From NCBI GenBank assembly GCA_034509755.1, contig CM067539.1:57608513-57672512 (forward strand): 64,000 nt of DNA, written 5' to 3'. The stretch comes from Anisodus tanguticus (lineage: Eukaryota > Streptophyta > Magnoliopsida > Solanales > Solanaceae). The position numbers and the translations under genes were made by a program. Every line of letters starts with the position of its first letter. Position 1 is the stretch's first letter. This document shows positions 58,605-64,000 of the stretch, in pieces. A model generated the notes under the pieces. It did not search any database. It saw only the letters and a program-made list of their open reading frames with translations, and was not told the origin of the DNA.

Positions 58605-59755
58605 TTCAAATGTCAACATTCATGTAGTACCATCATCCTAGAACTAAAGAAAAGTAAATCACACATAGTTATGGCAACAGTCATACAACTACTAAAAATC
58701 AGTCATTCAACTACTAAAAATCATAAAATTATTAAGAACGGATGAAAAGAAGAAAAACTCAATGACTCTATGCTCCCAAGATAATCTAGCTGTATTGCCT
58801 TCAAACTGATTGAATCCCCTAAAAGAGATAGGTTACACATTTTTTATATGTAGTGGAAAGATCTAGGATGAAATTTGGGAAAATGACATAAATAGCCATT
58901 TGAGTGAAATTATTGACACCGAAGGCCAAGAATTTTAAAAGATATTTTTAGCCTTTTCAAAATAATTTTATCTTTTAGCCATTTTTCAACTAATTCCAGC
59001 ATATGTATAGAAACTATATCATCGTTGTATAAAAAATGTATCACTATTGTATATGTATAAAAAATGTATCATATGTATAGAAATTGTATCATTGTTGTAT
59101 AGAATATGTATATATAGAAAATATATCATTGATGTATAATTTATGTATAATAAATATATAATCAACGTTTACTCACTAATTATACACATATTATACATGT
59201 TTTGGAGATATTTTTTTGAAGAAACACGGTCCAATCTAATGGTGTAATTTGATTTCAAAAAATAAATATTTGAATTTACACCAAAAAGTAGATATTTTGA
59301 TACTCCTACTCCGAATCTAATTGTTCATATTTGTTGCTTTCAAGTCTTTGTATACCGATGAAACAACTTAAATTGGTGAGCCTATCAAGGTTAGTTTTAT
59401 TTTCTCAAAAAATGGGTTGTACATGAAAATCTGAAAGTTCAAAATGTACATCACATTACCGAAAAAAAAAAACTGGACAGAAATTCAAATTTGATTTGAA
59501 TTAAAAAGTCGTGTGTGTGTGTGAGTGAGTAAAAGAGTGATGGAGAACCTGTTCAGTGAGGTTCCTGTCGGATAAAGAAATCGAAAGTGGAGACAAAGCT
59601 AAGCCGTCGGCGATAACCATAGCCAAAATGTGGGAGAGAGTGTAGTTCTAGGTTTTGACTAGAGCTCATTTTTGTTTTGAGCCTAAGGGCTATTTCGGGT
59701 CATTTGCTTTTTTGCTGATGGCCACATCATGTATTTTCCCCATCAAAGTTCTCTT
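58605..59755. other. Intergenic sequence with degenerate TGTAT repeats
   Basis: No gene is supported. From about 58990 to 59170 variants of TTGTATCATTGTTGTATAGA recur every 20-35 bp, forming a degenerate minisatellite. A (GT)n stretch lies at 59511-59523. Confidence 0.5.
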
Positions 59756-62700
59756 TGTTAGCCTATGGGATTAGTCGAGGCGCATATTGTAATAGTTGTA
59801 TTGTATTAATAATTAAGGGCTGATAGATAGCATTAGTTACGTAGCATAATTATCTAGGCTTGAGTAACTATACGTTGTATTAATGTACTATGGTGAATAT
59901 CATTCAAAAAGTGTGAAATATACATCATTTTACAATTGTATCATGATATCAGAAGTCTACTCGATCTAGGGTATCTATTCTTGTTTTTTCCCCAATCGAT
60001 TTTCTGCCACTGTTTTCCAGATCTTGCTCTTGTGCTCTATGTTCTCTTTTTTTCTTTTGATTCAGTAGTTCCTGCTTCTGATTTTTTTAATTGATCTTGT
60101 TCGTGATGGAATCGAAGCTCTCCTCATCGTCGGAGTTGATGATGACCAAGCTAACCAATAAAAACTTTGTCGGCTGCTGGTTTCACTTTAGGGTGCTTAT
60201 CCAAGGGAAAAGACTCTTTGTATTTCTCGATGGTTCATCCAAAATGTCGTCCGATGCGACAAATAAGGAGGCATGGATTGTGTCCAATGCTAAGGTAATA
60301 GGATGGATGGTAAGCTATGTGTATGACGAAATTGCTGCAGGGTTTCGGATGTATGAGACAACAGTTGAGATGTGGTCTTATGTGGGCTTCATCGTCAATG
60401 AAGTTTGGCAAGAACATTTGAATTGGATCGAACTCTTGCTCCTATGAGCAAGGTGGCAGGGCCGTTGGAAGCTACTACACCAGATTCATGGCATTGTGGT
60501 TAGAGCAAGATCACACTGTCCCTTCTACTCTTTCCGCCGCGGTATTGAAGGAGATACATGGTGAATGGAAACAATTTAGGGTGGTCATGTTTCTCATGAT
60601 GTCGAGACCTGCATTTGATACATGTCCACTCTAATATCTTGAATCGAGAAGCTCTGCCTGATATAGACACAATAGTGGATGCTGTCTTGCAAGAAGAAAT
60701 CCGGCTTTCGTCTTCTCTGGTGTTGTCTGCAGCTCCTTCGACGGCTGCTCTTGCTGCTGGATCAAATGACCGGCCTACTTCATGCTATGTTCCATCTTGT
60801 AAACAAATCCAGTGTTATGGGTGCTCGGGCTTTGGATTGTAGCTGGTGCCCTAAGAAACAATCAGACCCTGCAACTATTATCGTGAATTGGGCCATCTGC
60901 TGATTGATTGTCCAACCCGACCCGCTAGGAGATTCCCGACCCGACCCGACGCTCATATGTGGTTAAGAAACCAATTGTTGCTCCCCCTTCTTTCGATATT
61001 GCTGCATGACTAAACTTGTATAGAAAGTTGTAGCTCGCATTCGCACAAGATAAAAATAATTTAGTTATACTTTTTAAATCTTGGCATATAGATAGCGATG
61101 CTGGTAATTATATGTCATGTGATGCTTCACAATTATCGAATATTTCTCCGTTACAATCTCCTGTTGATATTATTACTGCTAATGATCATGTTTTACATGC
61201 GTCTAGTTTGGTTCAGTTGCTTCACTTTCAAATGTCCTCTTTGTTCCGAATATGACAGTTAATCTTATTTCAGTTGGTTAGTTAGTAGATCAAAATTATA
61301 TTGTTCTATTCTCTCGGTCTGGTTGTATTTTTAAGAGTAACAACTGGACATATCATAGCAAGGGGACGTAAGGTCGGACGCTTATTTTTAATAAGATCGG
61401 TTGGTAATGAGAAGTTTACATATTTTCTTTCAGCTTCGGTGGATAAAGTTTCTCGTTCAAATAAATTGGTTGCCCTGTGGCATAATAGGTTGGGTTATCC
61501 TCATTCTCACCGCCTAGCTTTTTTTCTCAAGTCTTGTTCGTTGTCGGATACACAAGCTCTTGGTGTTGTTTCTAGTTTTTTTTTTTGTGAAAGTTGTGCC
61601 TCTTCCAAAAGTCACCAGCTCTCTTTTCCAACTAGTAGTACTACATATGCTACAACTTTTGATTGGTTCATAGCGATGTATGGGGACCTTCCCCTGTATT
61701 TTTATGACTTGGTTATAAGTATTTCTTTTGCTTATTGATCATGTTTTATATGGGTTTTATTTATTATAAACAAGAGCAAAGTTCCTATGATTATTATAAA
61801 TTGTATTTCATTTATTCATATTCAATTTAAAGGCAGTTAAGTTTTTTCGATCAAATTCGGGTAAGGAATTTACTTCCATAGTTTTTCTCAATTTCGTTAA
61901 AAATAAAAGAATTTTGGCTCAACGGACTTTCCCGCATACACCGGAAGAGAATGGGGTTGTGCAACGTAAGAATAGACATATTCTGGAAACAACATTAGCT
62001 CTATTGGACACTTCTTCCTACTCAATTTTGGGTTGAGGCGGTTCAAACGTATAGTTTATTCAATTAATAGATAACCTTCTCCTGTTACTAAGAATGTTTC
62101 TCCCTATCGACATTTATATGGAACTGGTCCAGTTCTTTCGAGGTGTGTTTGTTTGTGCCTGCTATGTATTGCTATCATCACATGAGCGACATAAGTTATC
62201 AAATAATGTAGTTCGGTGTGTATTTCTTGAGTATAATGATATGTAAAAAGGCTACTTATGTTATGATCAAACTCTTTATTTGCTACGAGTGTCCCTCCAT
62301 GTCATTTCTTTGAAACTATTTTCCCTTTCAAAATCCGAAGACGGTTTCTAATGAGAATACTAATGATATGTTTGTTGTTTTGCCCATGGTGGACGACGAA
62401 GTTGCTGGTCCTAATGGTCCTCAACCAGTTGTATTTGCCGATGAAAATAATAGTAATTCATCTGGGTCACTTTCTAGTCCTAGCTCTTCAGACATTCACC
62501 CGGACCGGCCTCGTCAGAGCTCAATTCTTCTTCTACTGACTCTTCATCTGAAGCCTTGACTAGTCGCCCACCTCGACATTCTTCTCAAACATCCACTGTT
62601 CTGGTTCACAATGGCTATTCTCTGGATTGATAACAATCCTTACACATATCCTGCTCTTCCATCATCCTTGGTTTTGACATTGGTTCCAACTTCATATGCT

Positions 62701-62945
62701 CAAGTCGCTTTAGACACATGTTGGCAGCATGCCATAACTGTCGAAATTGAAGCTTTGGAAGAGAATCCTACTTGGAGTTTTGTTAATAAATCTCCTGGAT
62801 ATACCGTTATCGGTAGTCGATGGGTGTACCCAGTTAAGCTTATTGTTGATGGGAGACTGACCAGTATAAAGAACAGTTGGTTGCTCAAGGGTACCAGCAA
62901 GATTATCACATTGATTATTAGGGCCAAACATAGCATATGTGCGCC
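59756..62945 (+). mobile_element. Copia element 4, 3'-truncated
   Basis: A 188-bp 5' LTR (59756-59943, TGTTAGCCTATGGG to ATTGTATCA) is followed by the primer site TGATATCAGAAGTC. Gag, integrase and the start of reverse transcriptase follow. The element stops being recognisable near 62945 inside reverse transcriptase and no 3' LTR is seen before 64000. Confidence 0.82.
60106..62940 (+). pseudogene. Copia element 4 gag-pol remnant
   Basis: Gag starts at ATG 60106 (MESKLSSSSELMMTKLTNKN), continues NKEAWIVSNAKVIGWMVS, and breaks by frameshift near 60400. A zinc-knuckle-like CYxC remnant is near 60875. Pre-integrase zinc-finger sequence WHNRLGYPHSHRLAFF with CESCASSKSHQLSF lies at 61480-61630. 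An integrase core trace (FPHTPEENG-like) is near 61930. Reverse transcriptase begins in 62700-62940 (ALEENPTWSFVNKSPG, GSRWVYPVKLIVDG) and then ends. It belongs to a different copia lineage from elements 1-3, judging by the gag N-terminus and integrase. Frame breaks throughout show it is dead. Confidence 0.8.
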
Positions 62946-63125
62946 TCGCAATTCAAAAATATTGAAATTAGCTATGAATTTTATCGTTAATCCACCGCTA
63001 TATTTCTCGTAGCTAACATAAATATATGATAATCTGTCACTAATTCATCGCTACATAGAATTAGCGATGAATTTTATTGTTTAGTTACGAAATTTATCCA
63101 TTGCTAATTTCTATTTTTTTTTAGT
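62946..63125. repeat. Degenerate inverted and direct repeats (TTAGCGATGAATTTTAT type)
   Basis: TTAGCTATGAATTTTAT (62969) recurs as TTAGCGATGAATTTTAT (63061), with reverse-oriented relatives between (ATTCATCGCTACAT). This resembles the terminal part of a DNA transposon, but the ends and target duplication are not resolved. Confidence 0.45.
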
Positions 63126-64000
63126 AATATTAGGTGTGTGACACCTGGCTAAACGCACTGACCACTAGACCTTGTTCTTGTGCTTTTGGTTCATGCCTTG
63201 TAGTGTCATGGGTATATCTCGTAGTATATAAGGCATTACGGAGTGTAGTATATAAGGCATTACGGAGTGCATAACATATCTAACTTCAAGTTCAGAGAGT
63301 CTACTTTCCAATGCAACTGACAGTACGTTAATCAGAGAAATAATCTGGAAAGTACTGACCGTCAAAATATGTACCGTCCGTCAAATTGAAACCGTCAAAT
63401 CGGGGGCGGTGGCAACATTTCTATTCTTGTATATTTAATCCCCAATTAGATTTGGGAACCTTATTTCTTCAAGTCTCAAACCCTAAATACTCCTTAAACT
63501 CTCCAAAATTAAATCCAAAAGCTAACCAAACTAATCCAACGCAAGGAAGTCCGTGGAAATCGTAGAATCATCGTTTCACTTTTTGGAAGAATTCGCCGTC
63601 TTGAAGTAAACTTAATTCTGGAAGGATATATACAAATTAAGGTATGTTTCATCCTTATAATCATCTTCTTAATGTTCTTCAAGTATTTAAACTACAAACA
63701 ACCCTATGAACTTATGCCCGCATGTTGTTCGACAAAACGTCTCAATGAATATTTCTATAAGCTTCGAACCCGGATTTGATCCCAAACAGTTTATATGATG
63801 TAGATAAGCAGTTGTGAAGTATACGAGAGCTAGTGGAATGGGATTCGCTTCAACAATGAGGTATGTAAGGCTATCCCCTTCTTTCAAAAGCATGAAATCA
63901 AAAGAGTTTATCATTTTCAAAAGAAATGTCGAAAGCTTCATTCTACTTATATATCGTATTCTCTTGTCGAGGATTGTTCCTTTCCATTTCTATTCCCATG
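63126..64000. other. Window end, no supported gene
   Basis: Contains a two-copy 24-bp tandem repeat (63222-63269). 63130-63170 has on the minus strand an A-box-like TCTAGTGGTCAGTGCG but no B-box. The rest, including 63460-64000 with pyrimidine-rich leader-like sequence, I cannot assign. Confidence 0.4.
63222..63269 (+). repeat. 24-bp perfect tandem duplication
   Basis: TAGTATATAAGGCATTACGG followed by AGTG occurs twice back to back (63222-63245 and 63246-63269). Confidence 0.95.

Noticed and set aside
63126..63170. tRNA-like sequence on minus
   Set aside because: Only an A-box-like segment is present; no B-box or acceptor stem.

Overview
The window is plant nuclear DNA, most likely from a member of the Solanaceae. 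The evidence is a TS-type (tobacco-family) tRNA-derived SINE, several copies of the short solanaceous SINE that begins with CAA repeats and carries a GGGGAGGGTAGAGTGTACG-like core, TRIM elements, and a gene with plant-type introns. The genus cannot be fixed from the sequence alone. The DNA is AT-rich and dominated by transposable elements. There is one clearly intact host gene, a three-exon LITAF-domain gene of the GILP type (26554-31224), and one broken leucine-rich-repeat gene fragment (34723-35280).

Layout. 1-8781: a minus-strand solo LTR (511-1562), then an older plus-strand LTR (1684-8781) split by a decayed Ty1/copia element (1824-7938) whose own LTRs belong to a related subfamily. 9075-9879: a hAT-type non-autonomous element with a Stowaway MITE inside it. 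10168-10769: two SINE insertions with target duplications. 10834-21950: an 11.1-kb Ty3/gypsy element, gag-pol on the minus strand, with an extra spliced-looking plus-strand (antisense) coding region near its 3' LTR, as in Tat-lineage elements. 22975-24232: an array of about fifteen 83-87-bp units, each able to form a hairpin, flanked by a pyrimidine tract and a purine tract. 26554-31224: the LITAF gene, with a 4.1-kb first intron holding SINEs. 32846-37031: small non-autonomous elements, including a 1.28-kb mini LTR element, a 242-bp TRIM and a truncated TRIM, plus MITEs. 37844-40184: a solo LTR inside another solo LTR. 42248-57601: three related copia elements, the third nested in the 3' LTR of the second. 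58259-58599: a complete 341-bp TRIM. 59756-62945: a fourth, 3'-truncated copia element.

Events can be ordered because nearly every insertion keeps its target duplication (GGATC, ATTGC, GGGGT, AAAAT, TGAAA, GCCTT, ATAAT, AATCT, TAAAC, TCCAGCGT). All retroelement polyproteins seen are broken by stops and frameshifts.

The observation I rate highest is a block of about 75 nt shared by all six copies of the two 1-2 kb LTR subfamilies. It can fold into three successive small hairpins, and two of the stems show paired base changes that keep the pairing. It lies downstream of the LTR TATA-like box, so it would be in the element's leader RNA.
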